Counted from the stretch's first letter, positions 27,752-36,159 are shown. The stretch is DNA of 64,000 nucleotides from RPQJ01 sp963732375 (GCA_963732375.1 CAVSZE010000002.1:434001-498000), one strand, 5' to 3'. Made by a program: numbers and translations. The notes: generated by a model not told the origin, from the sequence alone.

Positions 27752-28174
27752 ATGTCCACCATCCACATCGATGTCGTCAGCGCTGAGAAGTCCATCTACT
27801 CCGGCGAGGCGGAGTTCGTGGTGCTGCCTGGCACGATGGGTGAGCTCGGCATCTATCCGCGCCACGCGCCGCTGATCACGCAGATCAAGTCGGGCACGGT
27901 GCGCATCAAGGTCCCTGGCAAGGAAGAGGAAGAGATGGTGTGGGTGCAGGGCGGCATCCTCGAAGTGCTCCCGCATCAAATCAACGTCCTCTCCGACACG
28001 GCGATCCGCGCTGCGGACCTCGACGAAGCCAAGGTGCTCGAGGCGAAGAAGCAGGCCGAGGAAGCGGTACGGGCCCGCACCGAGAAGCAGGAAATCGCGA
28101 CCGCCGAGGCCGAGCTGGCGGCGATCAGCGCCCAGCTGCAGGCGATCCAGAAGCTGCGCAAGGTACGGCGCTAG
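27752..28174 (+). CDS. atpC: F1Fo ATP synthase subunit epsilon
   Basis: The 140-residue epsilon subunit, with an N-terminal beta-sandwich (VSAEKSIYSGEAEFVVLPGTMGELGIYPRHAPLIT) and a C-terminal helical hairpin that inhibits ATP hydrolysis. It completes the operon atpIBEFHAGDC. A GGGGACTGTCCCC repeat element starts ten bases after the stop. Confidence 0.96.
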   Translation: MSTIHIDVVSAEKSIYSGEAEFVVLPGTMGELGIYPRHAPLITQIKSGTVRIKVPGKEEEEMVWVQGGILEVLPHQINVLSDTAIRAADLDEAKVLEAKKQAEEAVRARTEKQEIATAEAELAAISAQLQAIQKLRKVRR

Positions 28175-28183
28175 GAACGGTCA

Positions 28184-28211
28184 GGGACTGTCCCCGGAGG
28201 GGACTGTCCCC
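28184..28211. repeat. Tandem GGGACTGTCCCC palindromes after atpC
   Basis: Two adjacent near-palindromes, GGGACTGTCCCC (28184-28195) and GGGGACTGTCCCC (28199-28211), are separated by GGA. They share the GGGGAC...GTCCCC style of the elements near prpF but not the ATTCTC extension, so they may belong to a sister family. They could fold into an mRNA 3' hairpin for the atp transcript. Confidence 0.75.
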
Positions 28212-28260
28212 AGTTGCAGCCGACAGTGGCGCCAGGGATCGTCCGCGTATCCGACGCGCA

Positions 28261-28285
28261 AAAAAAGGGCCCGCATAGCGGGCCC
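28261..28285 (-). terminator. Intrinsic terminator of the minus-strand secreted-protein gene
   Basis: The stem GGGCCCGC (28267-28274) / GCGGGCCC (28278-28285) has a three-base loop and is bounded on the left by six A residues (28261-28266). Read on the minus strand it is a strong hairpin followed by TTTTTT, 30 bases after the stop of the gene at 28315. It may also serve the atp operon from the other side, with a weaker T run. Confidence 0.82.
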
Positions 28286-28314
28286 TTCCTTTGTCCAGGC
28301 TACGGCCCTGGCGA

Positions 28315-28765
28315 CTACTTCAGTTTCAGCTCGCGGATCAGCTCGCTGCCGAGCACGGTACGCAGCTTGCCCCGCGACACGGTGTCGGCACTGGCCTTCT
28401 GCTGGTTGCCGAAGATCTTCTCCGCCATGGCATCGCTCTTCGCATTCAGGTCATCGAGCGCGGCCATGTTCTTGTAGACCGTGACGAGATAGAGGTCTGG
28501 ATCGTCCGGGCCACGCGGAGTTGCCGCGTAGACGTTGTAACCGACGATCAGGCCGGCCGCGATTTGCGCATCCATGAACTGCTTGTAAGGCCCGTCGATC
28601 CAGGCCATGTATGCGTCGAACATCCCGTCCTGTGTCTTGATCGAAGACACCTCGAGTACGGCGCCTTCCGTGTAGGACCGATCGACGGCCAGACGCGGTT
28701 CCAACGGCGAAAAACGACAGAAACAGGCCAGCCAGCGCGCCAAGCGCGCGATTCTTGAACTTCAT
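28315..28765 (-). pseudogene. Small exported protein of unknown function, frameshifted after its signal peptide
   Basis: Two overlapping minus-strand frames make one protein of about 149 residues. ATG 28765 starts MKFKNRALGALAGLFLSFFAV, a good signal peptide. The mature part continues in another frame as VDRSYTEGAVLEVSSIKTQDGMFDAYMAWIDG and runs to the stop at 28315. The frame change lies at about 28685-28700, just after the signal peptide, and corresponds to one extra base or two missing ones. The mature domain, with alternating beta strands and helices, could be a dimeric alpha/beta barrel (EthD or NIPSNAP-like), but I do not recognise a named family. A strong terminator follows. Confidence 0.65.
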
Positions 28766-28945
28766 GATGTTTCGCCTGAGCTTGTTTCGCGTGGGACAGC
28801 CCACGCTGTTGTGAACGCGGCGGACGCCACGTCACCGATCACCATACTCCCACTGGCACCGATTCGTTGCTGCGGTGCAACGCAAGGCAGCCTGCGGTCG
28901 GCGCTTCGGTACAATGTCGCGCAATCTCCAGACCCGGACCTGCCC

Positions 28946-30307
28946 ATGCCCCTTTCCGTCGTAATCCTGGCTGCCGGCCAGGGCAAACGAATGAAGTCGG
29001 ACCTTCCCAAGGTGCTGCAGCCGCTGGCCGGCAGGCCGCTGCTCGGGCACGTGCTCGACGCCGCGCGCGGCCTCGATGCGGCAGCGACCTGCGTCGTGTA
29101 CGGCCACGGTGGTGAACAGGTGCCTGCCGCGTTCCCGGGTGTCGACGTGCGCTGGGTATTGCAGGCAGAGCAGCACGGCACCGGGCACGCGGTCGCACAG
29201 GCCATGCCGCAGGTGCCGGACGACCACATGGTGCTGGTTCTCTACGGTGACGTGCCGCTGGTGCAGGCCGAGACGCTGTCGAGACTCATCGCCGAGGCGG
29301 GCGAGGGTGCGATCTCGATCCTGAGCGTCATGCTGGCGGACCCCACCGGCTACGGGCGCGTCGTGCGCGACGGCGCCGGCAACGTGGTGCGCATCGTCGA
29401 GCACAAGGATGCGAACACCAAGGAACGTGCGATCCACGAGGGCAACTCGGGCGTCATGTGCGCCCCGGCAGGGCGCCTGCGCGAGTGGCTCGGCGCGCTC
29501 AAGAACGACAATTCGCAGGGCGAGTACTACCTCACCGACGTCATTGTCGCCGCAGTCAGGAGCGGCTTGAAGGTGCGCGCGGTAATCGCACCCACCGAGG
29601 CCGAGGTGCTCGGCGTCAACGACCGGCTGCAACTTGCCGAGCTGGAGACAGCCTACCGCCGCAAGCGCGCTGTCGAACTGATGCTGGCGGGTGCGACGAT
29701 CGTGGACCCGGCGCGTTTCGACGCGCGCGGCCCGGTCAGCGTCGGCCGCGACGTGTACATCGACGTGAACGCGGTGTTCGAAGGAACGGTCAAGCTCGGT
29801 GATCGCGTGCGCATCGGACCCAATGTCGTGATCCGCGATTCGGAGATTGGCGACGATACCGAGGTCTTCGCAAACTGTGTCATCGACCGAGCGATAATCG
29901 GGCGGAACTGCAACATCGGTCCCTTTTCACGCTTCCGGCCCGCATCAACCCTCGCCGCCGGCGTGCACATAGGAAATTTCGTCGAGGTAAAGAACAGTGT
30001 GCTGGGCGCCGGCAGCAAGGCTAATCATCTCACCTACCTCGGCGACACCACGGTTGGCGAAAAGGTGAACGTCGGCGCCGGAACGATCACCTGCAACTAC
30101 GACGGTGTGAACAAGTCGCGGACCGAGATCGGCGCCGGCGCATTCATCGGCTCGGGCACCATGCTGGTCGCGCCGGTGAAAATCGGCGCCGGCTCCACCA
30201 TCGGCGCCGGCTCCACCATCACGCGGGATACGCCCGACGACAAGCTCACGCTCGAGCGCTCGAAGCAGGTCACCGTGCCTGGCTGGAAGCGCCCCGAGAA
30301 AAAATAG
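28946..30307 (+). CDS. glmU: Bifunctional UDP-N-acetylglucosamine pyrophosphorylase / glucosamine-1-phosphate N-acetyltransferase
   Basis: GlmU makes UDP-GlcNAc for peptidoglycan and LPS. The 453 residues comprise an N-terminal nucleotidyltransferase (LAAGQGKRMKSDLPKVLQPLAGRP, with YGDVPL) and, from about residue 230, a left-handed beta-helix acetyltransferase with hexapeptide repeats (NHLTYLGDTTVGEKVNVGAG, CNYDGVNKSRTEIG). ATG 28946 gives the standard start MPLSVVILAAG. The order atpC-glmU-glmS is conserved in gammaproteobacteria, here interrupted by two minus-strand genes. Confidence 0.96.
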   Translation: MPLSVVILAAGQGKRMKSDLPKVLQPLAGRPLLGHVLDAARGLDAAATCVVYGHGGEQVPAAFPGVDVRWVLQAEQHGTGHAVAQAMPQVPDDHMVLVLYGDVPLVQAETLSRLIAEAGEGAISILSVMLADPTGYGRVVRDGAGNVVRIVEHKDANTKERAIHEGNSGVMCAPAGRLREWLGALKNDNSQGEYYLTDVIVAAVRSGLKVRAVIAPTEAEVLGVNDRLQLAELETAYRRKRAVELMLAGATIVDPARFDARGPVSVGRDVYIDVNAVFEGTVKLGDRVRIGPNVVIRDSEIGDDTEVFANCVIDRAIIGRNCNIGPFSRFRPASTLAAGVHIGNFVEVKNSVLGAGSKANHLTYLGDTTVGEKVNVGAGTITCNYDGVNKSRTEIGAGAFIGSGTMLVAPVKIGAGSTIGAGSTITRDTPDDKLTLERSKQVTVPGWKRPEKK

Positions 30308-30330
30308 GCGCCTGGCACCTATTTATTTTT
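30304..30330 (+). terminator. Palindrome plus T-rich tail after glmU
   Basis: ATAGGCGCCTGGCACCTAT (30304-30322) is a palindrome with one mismatch and overlaps the glmU TAG. It is followed by TTATTTTT (30323-30330). It sits exactly between convergent glmU and the S9 peptidase and looks like an intrinsic terminator built on a GGCGCC-type intergenic repeat. Confidence 0.65.
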
Positions 30331-32435
30331 CACAGGTACTTAGCCAGCCAGTCGCGGATCTCCTTGTAGAAGTAGCGGCTGTCCTCGCCCTTGAGGATCC
30401 AGTGGTTCTCCTCGGGAAACAGCACCAGCCGGCTCGGCACCTGTTGTCGCTGCAGCACCATGAAGAACTCCATCGCGTTGTTGCAGGGCACTCGGTAGTC
30501 GCGCTCGCCGCAGGTGACGAGGATCGGCGTACGCAGCTTCGATGATCGATAGAACGGACTCTGTTCGCGCCAGAGCTTTTCGGACATCTCCCACGCGGGC
30601 CCGCCGATGTTTCGTTCACGCGAGTAGTTGACGTCGCTGGTCGTCCATTGCGTCTTCAGGTCGTACAGGCCCGCATGGCTCACCAGCGCACGATAACGAT
30701 CGGTGGTGACAGCCAGCCAGTTCGCCAGGTGCCCGCCGTAGCTGGCGCCGCCCGCCGCCTGGCGTGAGCGATCGATGAACGCGTAGCGGCGGATCGCCTG
30801 GTCCGCAGCCTCGTTGATCTCGTCGGCCGGTCCTTTCAGCGGATCAAACTGGATGCTGCGCGCGAAATCCTCGCCGAAGCCCGTCGAGCCGCTGTAGTTG
30901 GTGAGCAGCAGGACGTAGCCGGGGGCGGCTAGCAGGTGGTAGTTCCAGCGCAGCACCCACTGGTCCTGCCACATGCTGTGCGGGCCGCCGTGTATTACGA
31001 CGAACAGCGGATACTTCTTCGATGGGTCGAAGCCGGGCGGCTTCACGATGAAACTCTGGATGCGTTTTCCGCCCTTCGACTTGAACCAGAAACTCTCCAC
31101 TGGCGCCAGGTCGAGCGCCTGCGCGGTGGCGGTGTTGAAGCTGGTGAGCGGCACCCAGCGACCGCTCGCGAGGTCGAAGCGTCCCGCCTCATCAGGATTC
31201 GACGCGCTGGACCACACCGTCACGACGACCGGCTGCTCCGCGGATCCGCCAACCGCCAGGTTGCCGTGCGACCCGGAATCCAGGCTGCCGATCGCACGCA
31301 CCGCTCCGCCGGCCAGTGGCATCTCGTAGAGCGGCATGTAGCCCTCGTGACCGGCCAGGAAGAACACGCTCCTATCATCCGGCGCGATTTCGTAGTCGGA
31401 GATGTCGCCATCGAAATCCTCGGTGAGGACGCGCCGCTCACCGAGTGAAGGCCATGACCAGAGCACCAGGCGGTCGGCCACGTAGACCCAGCGCTTCGAC
31501 GCTGGCTGCACTTTTGCGACCAGCATCGACCCGTCCGTCGTGAATTTCGGTGCCGAGTAGTTTCCGTCGTCCGGTGTCAGGCGCCGCGGCTCGCCGCCCT
31601 CGGTGTTAGCGAGCCACATTGAGTTGAACACGTCTGCCCGCGCCGCCTCGTTACGCATGGTTGTCGCGACGAACAAGACGCCGCGTCCGTCGGGCGTCCA
31701 GACGGCGTCGAGGCTGTCGCCTTCATTGCCGAGGCGGCCGCCGTAGCCGGGACCGTCTCGCAGCTTCGTTCCGGCGAGCAGGTCTTTCGGCGGGGACTGG
31801 CCGTCGAGCGACTGCACGATGACGGTCGGACGGGTTGCGTCCAGCCAGCGGTCCCAGTGACGGATCGGATAGTCGTCGAACGCGCGCGCGCTGTATTTTC
31901 GTTCCTTGATCGTGGCCGCGGCCTTGCGGTTGTCCTCGTCACTCAACGCGCCCGGGTAGGTCATGGCCTCGAACAGGATCGAGCGGCCGTCCGGGCTGAA
32001 CTGCGGGGACTTCGCCCCGGTCGGCCAACTCGTGACCCGCTGTGCTTCACCACCCGAGAGATCGAGCAGGTACACCTGGGGCGCATCATCGCCCTCGCGC
32101 TTGGCCGTGAACGCGAGCCGTGTCGAGTCCGGGCTCCACGACGGGCTGCCTTCGCTGGCCCTGCCCGCGGTAAGGCGACGCGGCGCAGCGCTGCCGTCGC
32201 TCGGCACCAGCCAAAGATCGCTGCCTTTCTGCGCGTCGTCATACGCAGGCTCGGCCACCGACACCACGACCCAGCGGCCGTCCGGACTCACGGCCGTCGT
32301 CCCCGGACGTTTCATGAGCCAGAGGTCCTCGTGGGTGATCGTTGCTGGTCCTGTGGTCCCGGCGCCGGCGAAAGGAGAGGCCAGGCACAGGAGCACCAAT
32401 GCGGTCGCCATGAGGCGCAGGGGGTTGTTGGTCAC
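30330..32435 (-). CDS. Exported prolyl oligopeptidase family (S9) peptidase
   Basis: About 701 residues. The start GTG 32435 is preferred because it gives a compact signal peptide (TNNPLRLMATALVLLCLASPFAGAG); the open frame begins 57 bases earlier. Residues about 40-430 contain beta-propeller repeats with the TolB-like pattern SPDGRWVVVS and SPSWSPDSTRLAF. The C-terminal alpha/beta hydrolase domain has GGASYGGHLAN (Ser about 565), GERDYRVP (Asp about 646) and EENHWI (His about 677). The family includes acylaminoacyl-peptidases and dipeptidyl aminopeptidases acting on short peptides; location should be periplasmic. It separates glmU from glmS. Confidence 0.9.
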   Translation of the reverse strand: MTNNPLRLMATALVLLCLASPFAGAGTTGPATITHEDLWLMKRPGTTAVSPDGRWVVVSVAEPAYDDAQKGSDLWLVPSDGSAAPRRLTAGRASEGSPSWSPDSTRLAFTAKREGDDAPQVYLLDLSGGEAQRVTSWPTGAKSPQFSPDGRSILFEAMTYPGALSDEDNRKAAATIKERKYSARAFDDYPIRHWDRWLDATRPTVIVQSLDGQSPPKDLLAGTKLRDGPGYGGRLGNEGDSLDAVWTPDGRGVLFVATTMRNEAARADVFNSMWLANTEGGEPRRLTPDDGNYSAPKFTTDGSMLVAKVQPASKRWVYVADRLVLWSWPSLGERRVLTEDFDGDISDYEIAPDDRSVFFLAGHEGYMPLYEMPLAGGAVRAIGSLDSGSHGNLAVGGSAEQPVVVTVWSSASNPDEAGRFDLASGRWVPLTSFNTATAQALDLAPVESFWFKSKGGKRIQSFIVKPPGFDPSKKYPLFVVIHGGPHSMWQDQWVLRWNYHLLAAPGYVLLLTNYSGSTGFGEDFARSIQFDPLKGPADEINEAADQAIRRYAFIDRSRQAAGGASYGGHLANWLAVTTDRYRALVSHAGLYDLKTQWTTSDVNYSRERNIGGPAWEMSEKLWREQSPFYRSSKLRTPILVTCGERDYRVPCNNAMEFFMVLQRQQVPSRLVLFPEENHWILKGEDSRYFYKEIRDWLAKYL

Positions 32436-32674
32436 GTGATTTCTCGCTAGCCGCAGGACGACCCGGACAGCTCTCGCCGCCGCCGGGGACACGGAATTCT
32501 ACCCAACGAACTGTGAGGCAGGCCGCGGCGGACCCCTCCCCGCCTCGTACTACAATCTCAAGTGCGTCGCGTCCCGATCGACCGGGACCCCGGCAAGGGC
32601 CCGAAATCGTCTAGTCCTTTGATCTGCAAGAAATTCTGGTAGCCTCGCCTACCCGACAACTTAGGAACAACCGC

Positions 32675-34510
32675 ATGTGCGGAATCGTTGGAGCCATCGC
32701 CGATCGTGATGTCGTCCCGCTCCTGATCGAGGGACTGAGGCGCCTGGAGTACCGGGGCTACGACTCGGCCGGCGTTGCCGTGTTGAACGAACGCGGAGAG
32801 ATGCAGCGTCGGCGCACGGTCGGCAAGGTGCGCATGCTGGAAGAGGCGCTCGAGACCGAGCCCACCCACGGCTGCCTCGGGATCGCACACACGCGCTGGG
32901 CAACGCATGGCGTGCCGAGCGAGCGCAACGCACACCCGCACATATCCCGGGACGGCATCGCGATCGTCCACAACGGAATCATCGAGAACCACGACGAACT
33001 CCGCGCCGAGTTGAAGAAAGCCGGCTACGAGTTCGAAAGCGAAACCGACACCGAGGTCATCGCGCACCGCATTCACTTCCACCGCAAGGTGACCGGCGAC
33101 CTTTTCAAGGCCGTGCGCGCGACGGTTGCCGAACTCGAGGGCGCGTTCGCGCTTTCGGTGATATCGAGCGACGACCCGGACAGGATCGTGCTGGCCCGCC
33201 AGGGCTGCCCGGTGGTGGTCGGCCTCGGCGACGGCGAGAACTATGTCGCCTCCGACGTTGCCGCATTGTTGCCGGTCACGCGCCGCTTCATTTTCCTGGA
33301 GGAAGGCGACGTCGGCGAGATACGCAAGACCTCGATCCGGATCATCGACAAGGACGGAAACAAGGCCCAGCGCCCCGAATGGCTGAGCGAGCAGTCTGCC
33401 GACGCAGCCGAGAAGGGCGAGTTCCCGCATTACATGCTGAAGGAGATCTTCGAGCAGCCGCGCGCGGTCGCGCAGACCCTCGAGGGGCGCGTGGTCGGCG
33501 GCAAGCTGCTCGAGGCCGCGTTCGGCCCGGCCGCGCAAGCCGTTTTCGCGCAGACCCAGGCGGTGCGCATCGTCGCCTGCGGCACGAGTTTCCACGCCGC
33601 CACCGTGGCGCGATATTTCATAGAGCAGATCTGCCGGCTGCCCTGCTGGGTCGAGATCGCGAGCGAATACCGTTATCGCAACCCGGTCGTACCGAAGAAC
33701 ACGCTGTTCGTCAGCGTCTCGCAGTCGGGCGAGACCGCCGACACGCTCGCGGCGCTGCGGATGGCAAAGCAGGCCGGCTACCTTTCGCAGCTTGCCATCT
33801 GCAACGTGCCGGAAAGCTCCCTGGTGCGCGAGTCGGAACTGGTGATGCTGACGCGCGCCGGCCCCGAGATCGGCGTCGCCTCGACCAAGGCCTTCACGAC
33901 GCAGCTCGCCGCGTTCGGCATGCTGGTCGTGGCGTTGGCCAAGTTCCATAGCGCGGACGCGGAACGCGAGCGCGGGCTGGTGCATCGGTTGATCGGCATC
34001 CCCTCGCTGATCGAAAGCACGCTCGCACTCGACGACACGATCCGCGAGCTGGCGAATCGTTTTGCCGACAAGCAACACGCGTTGTTCCTGGGCCGAGGCG
34101 CGATGCACCCGATTGCGATGGAGGGTGCACTGAAGCTGAAGGAAATCTCCTACATCCACGCCGAGGCATATCCGGCTGGTGAACTGAAGCACGGGCCGCT
34201 CGCGCTGGTGGACGCCGACATGCCGGTGATCGCGGTCGCGCCGAACAACGACCTGCTCGAGAAGCTCAAGTCGAACCTGCAGGAAGTTCGAGCGCGAGGC
34301 GGCGAGTTGTTCGTGTTCGCAGATCCGGAATCGGGCATCGAGTCGTCCGAGGGGGTGACGGTGATCCAGATGCCGCGGCATGTGAGTTATTTCCAGGCGC
34401 CGGCGGTGTACACCATCCCGCTGCAGTTGCTCGCGTATCACTGCGCGATCCTGAAGGGCACCGACGTTGACCAGCCGAGGAACCTGGCGAAGAGCGTGAC
34501 GGTGGAGTAG
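32675..34510 (+). CDS. glmS: Glutamine-fructose-6-phosphate aminotransferase (isomerizing)
   Basis: GlmS makes glucosamine-6-phosphate from fructose-6-phosphate and glutamine, entering the GlmU pathway. The 611 residues begin MCGIVGAIADRDVVPLLIEGL, so after Met removal Cys1 is the glutaminase nucleophile. Two SIS sugar-binding domains follow (CGTSFHAATVARYFIE; SVSQSGETADTLAALR). The C-terminus PRNLAKSVTVE is the nearly universal sequence whose DNA is the TnsD recognition site of Tn7-like elements; the DNA just downstream is accessory here. No ribozyme-like leader is seen, as expected in proteobacteria. Confidence 0.97.
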   Translation: MCGIVGAIADRDVVPLLIEGLRRLEYRGYDSAGVAVLNERGEMQRRRTVGKVRMLEEALETEPTHGCLGIAHTRWATHGVPSERNAHPHISRDGIAIVHNGIIENHDELRAELKKAGYEFESETDTEVIAHRIHFHRKVTGDLFKAVRATVAELEGAFALSVISSDDPDRIVLARQGCPVVVGLGDGENYVASDVAALLPVTRRFIFLEEGDVGEIRKTSIRIIDKDGNKAQRPEWLSEQSADAAEKGEFPHYMLKEIFEQPRAVAQTLEGRVVGGKLLEAAFGPAAQAVFAQTQAVRIVACGTSFHAATVARYFIEQICRLPCWVEIASEYRYRNPVVPKNTLFVSVSQSGETADTLAALRMAKQAGYLSQLAICNVPESSLVRESELVMLTRAGPEIGVASTKAFTTQLAAFGMLVVALAKFHSADAERERGLVHRLIGIPSLIESTLALDDTIRELANRFADKQHALFLGRGAMHPIAMEGALKLKEISYIHAEAYPAGELKHGPLALVDADMPVIAVAPNNDLLEKLKSNLQEVRARGGELFVFADPESGIESSEGVTVIQMPRHVSYFQAPAVYTIPLQLLAYHCAILKGTDVDQPRNLAKSVTVE

Positions 34511-34867
34511 CTCTCTTGGGGAGTGAAGGTCTTAGGTGTGCGCTGAAAACAAAGACGCTTACTGGAAAACATAATCTCTTACCGGGCTAACTCAAGAGCC
34601 GCGGCCAGCCTTGAGTAGCCTCGTTCGACTAGTGAATTCTTAAAAGCGGACACTCGGCAAGGTCCGAGTTCGGCCAGGAGCGGCCGGTCGGAGATTCGTC
34701 CTCCTCGTGCCGCATAACATGCCGCTTACAACTGCCCACCTAACAGATCGATGGTCTATTCTGATCAATGTGATATGACGACCGAGAACCCTTTATGCCG
34801 CAGTACTGCAGCAATTTGGCGGGATGCAATCCGGGTCACTGCCGTGTGACGGCGCAGCCTAATTGTT
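34511..34867. other. Gene-free stretch immediately downstream of glmS (attTn7 position)
   Basis: No credible gene is seen in these 357 bases, which are clearly less GC-rich than the neighbours. An imperfect inverted repeat, GGCTA-A-CTCAAG (34585-34596) with CTTGAG-TAGCC (34610-34620), may end the glmS transcript but lacks a T run. ACCTAAC at 34738-34744 fits an integron R'' consensus but has no convincing partner. No Tn7-type end repeats are evident. Confidence 0.5.
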
Positions 34868-34902
34868 GTTAGGCATCAACACATACCCTTTTCGTCCGCA
34901 GC

Positions 34903-35499
34903 ATGCAGCACAAAACACCTCGTACGGTCTGCTGGGTCCCGATATGGAGCCGAGATGGCCTCGGTCTAGAGCACGTACTGCTCGCGGGAAACGCCGCCGA
35001 CAGTTCACTTCTCGCATTCGATGAAGACGGGGAACCCTTTCGTCTGACATATCGTCTGCGCTGGGACGACAGCGGCTTATTGCAGCAAGCCGAGCTCGAA
35101 GCTTTGAAGGGCACCCAGGCTCAAGTCCTGTCGCTGCGAGCCGATGGCCATGGCCGTTGGACTGGTGCACAAGGCGAGCACCTATCGCACCTTGATGGCT
35201 GCATCGACATCGACATCTGGCCCACGCCACTGACGAATAGCCTTCCTATATGGCGCAGCCATCTAGAGATCGGCCAGCGTCAAGAGTTCCGAATGGCCTG
35301 GGTGTCTGCTCCCGACCTCGAAGTTGTGGCCAAGCCTCAGGCCTACACGCGACTGGAAGACCGTCTCTATCTTTTCGAAAGCCTTGACGGAACGGGGTTC
35401 AAGGCGATGCTGCCTGTCGATGAAGATGGTCTCGTTACTGAATACCCAGAACTGTTCCGCCGGGTCAGCCTAACTGCACGCCAATCGTCTGCCAGTTGA
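34903..35499 (+). CDS. Putative glycolipid-binding family protein, cassette-borne
   Basis: The 198 residues match the putative glycolipid-binding family (Pfam Glycolipid_bind, formerly DUF1089): VCWVPIWSRDGLGLEHVLL at the N-terminus, LRADGHGRWTGAQGEHLSHLDGCIDIDIWPTPLTNSLPI centrally, and VSAPDLEVVAKPQAYTRLE, YLFESLDGTGFKAMLPVDEDGLVTEYPELFRRV near the end. The family has a beta-barrel-like fold with suspected lipid binding; no enzyme activity is known to me. The gene looks intact and ends directly at the attC-like structure. Its GC content is lower than that of core genes here, consistent with acquisition. Confidence 0.85.
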   Translation: MQHKTPRTVCWVPIWSRDGLGLEHVLLAGNAADSSLLAFDEDGEPFRLTYRLRWDDSGLLQQAELEALKGTQAQVLSLRADGHGRWTGAQGEHLSHLDGCIDIDIWPTPLTNSLPIWRSHLEIGQRQEFRMAWVSAPDLEVVAKPQAYTRLEDRLYLFESLDGTGFKAMLPVDEDGLVTEYPELFRRVSLTARQSSAS

Positions 35500-35500
35500 T

Positions 35501-35560
35501 GACTAATCCCTCATTCAAGCCGACGCCGCCTGGCGACGCGGCTTAATTCGGGCGCTACGG
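35501..35560 (+). repeat. attC-like recombination site (59-base element), slightly degenerate
   Basis: The pattern is GACTAAT (35501-35507, R''-like), TTCAAGCCG, a central hairpin CGCC-GCCT-GGCG, then CGGCTTAATTC and GCTACGG (35554-35560, R'-like). AAGCCG pairs with CGGCTT, giving the typical imperfect cruciform. The CATTCAAGCCGACGCCGC and GCGGCTTAATTC portions are almost identical to well-known class 1 integron attC sites. The outer R boxes deviate from RYYYAAC and GTTRRRY, so the site may no longer recombine. Confidence 0.75.
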
Positions 35561-35648
35561 GCTTCTTTGATCTGGTCTTACCGTCTGCAGTGGGCCGATT
35601 TTCCCCCTACAACGTCTGCTTACGGCGCGTCGGCACGCGGGAGCGCTC

Positions 35649-35918
35649 TCAGCGATAGATTTCCTTTCGGTCGCCGATCTCGATGACCAGCACGCACAGC
35701 GCGCCGTCCTGGATGTCACAGATGATGCGGAAGTCTCCAACCCGGTAGCGCCAGTACGCCCCGAGCAGCGGACCCGTCAGTGCGTGTCCCGTGCTGCGCG
35801 GGTCTGCCTGGCCGGCAATTCGCTCGTCCATGAAATCAACGATACGCCGCGCGATCTGCCGATCCAGGCTGCGGAGCTGCTTGCGGGCGGTCGCCGTGTA
35901 ACTAATCGTCCAGGCCAA
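35649..35918 (-). CDS. RelE/ParE-family toxin
   Basis: The 89 residues MAWTISYTATARKQLRSLDRQIARRIVDFMDERI...GPLLGAYWRYRVGDFRIICDI have the RelE/ParE fold (two N-terminal helices, then a beta-sheet with the YRVGDFRIICDI strand typical of RelE). RelE toxins cut mRNA in the ribosome; ParE toxins inhibit gyrase, and sequence alone does not separate them, though the WRYRVGDFR motif leans to RelE. It overlaps its antitoxin by 17 bases. Confidence 0.88.
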   Translation of the reverse strand: MAWTISYTATARKQLRSLDRQIARRIVDFMDERIAGQADPRSTGHALTGPLLGAYWRYRVGDFRIICDIQDGALCVLVIEIGDRKEIYR

Positions 35919-36129
35919 GGTCCTTCCTCACCCGCTCGGAGGTGTAGACCTTCTCCTCGCCCTTGCGTACGCGTTCCACCGTCGCGGCCGCAAGGTAGTA
36001 GTCCTCCAGGTCGTCCAGCCCGTTGGCCACCAGCTCGCGCAGGTAGTACGCCTTGGTGCGGCCGGTCCGGGCAGCCAGCTGCTCCAGTCGCTGCTCCGTC
36101 GCCGGGTCGAGTCGGATGGATGTCGCCAT
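35902..36129 (-). CDS. Ribbon-helix-helix antitoxin of the RelE-type toxin
   Basis: The 75-residue protein begins MATSIRLDPATEQRLEQLAARTGRTKAYYLRELVANGLDDLEDYYLAA, a ribbon-helix-helix DNA-binding domain with a strand (SIRLD) and two helices. The acidic C-terminal tail should wrap the toxin. It is transcribed first and overlaps the toxin start. A palindrome 15 bases upstream is the likely autorepression site. Confidence 0.88.
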   Translation of the reverse strand: MATSIRLDPATEQRLEQLAARTGRTKAYYLRELVANGLDDLEDYYLAAATVERVRKGEEKVYTSERVRKDLGLDD

Positions 36130-36143
36130 GGTTTTGCCTTCTG

Positions 36144-36159
36144 TGAATACGTGTATTCA
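36144..36159. promoter_or_regulatory. Palindromic operator of the RelE-type module
   Basis: TGAATA (36144-36149) and TATTCA (36154-36159) flank CGTG. The site lies 14 bases upstream of the antitoxin ATG, where an RHH antitoxin would repress its own promoter. Confidence 0.55.

Larger units (their letters stand above)
34868..35560 (+). mobile_element. Putative solitary integron gene cassette
   Basis: The segment begins with GTTAGGC (34868-34874), a perfect match to the integron crossover consensus GTTRRRY. It carries a single gene 28 bases further on, and ends with a structure closely resembling a 60-base attC site directly after the stop codon. This start-gene-attC layout is that of a gene cassette. 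No integrase gene is present in the window, so it would be an orphan cassette or a one-member attC cluster. The 5' partner site is uncertain. Confidence 0.6.

Noticed and set aside
34585..34620. GGCTA...TAGCC inverted repeat as attC or Tn7 end
   Set aside because: It lacks the R/L box order of attC and any repeat of the Tn7-end type; a simple hairpin after glmS is enough.
34738..34874. A complete upstream attC between ACCTAAC and GTTAGGC
   Set aside because: The outer boxes fit the consensus, but I could not pair the inner L boxes or find the central stem, so only the right-hand crossover box is used as cassette boundary.
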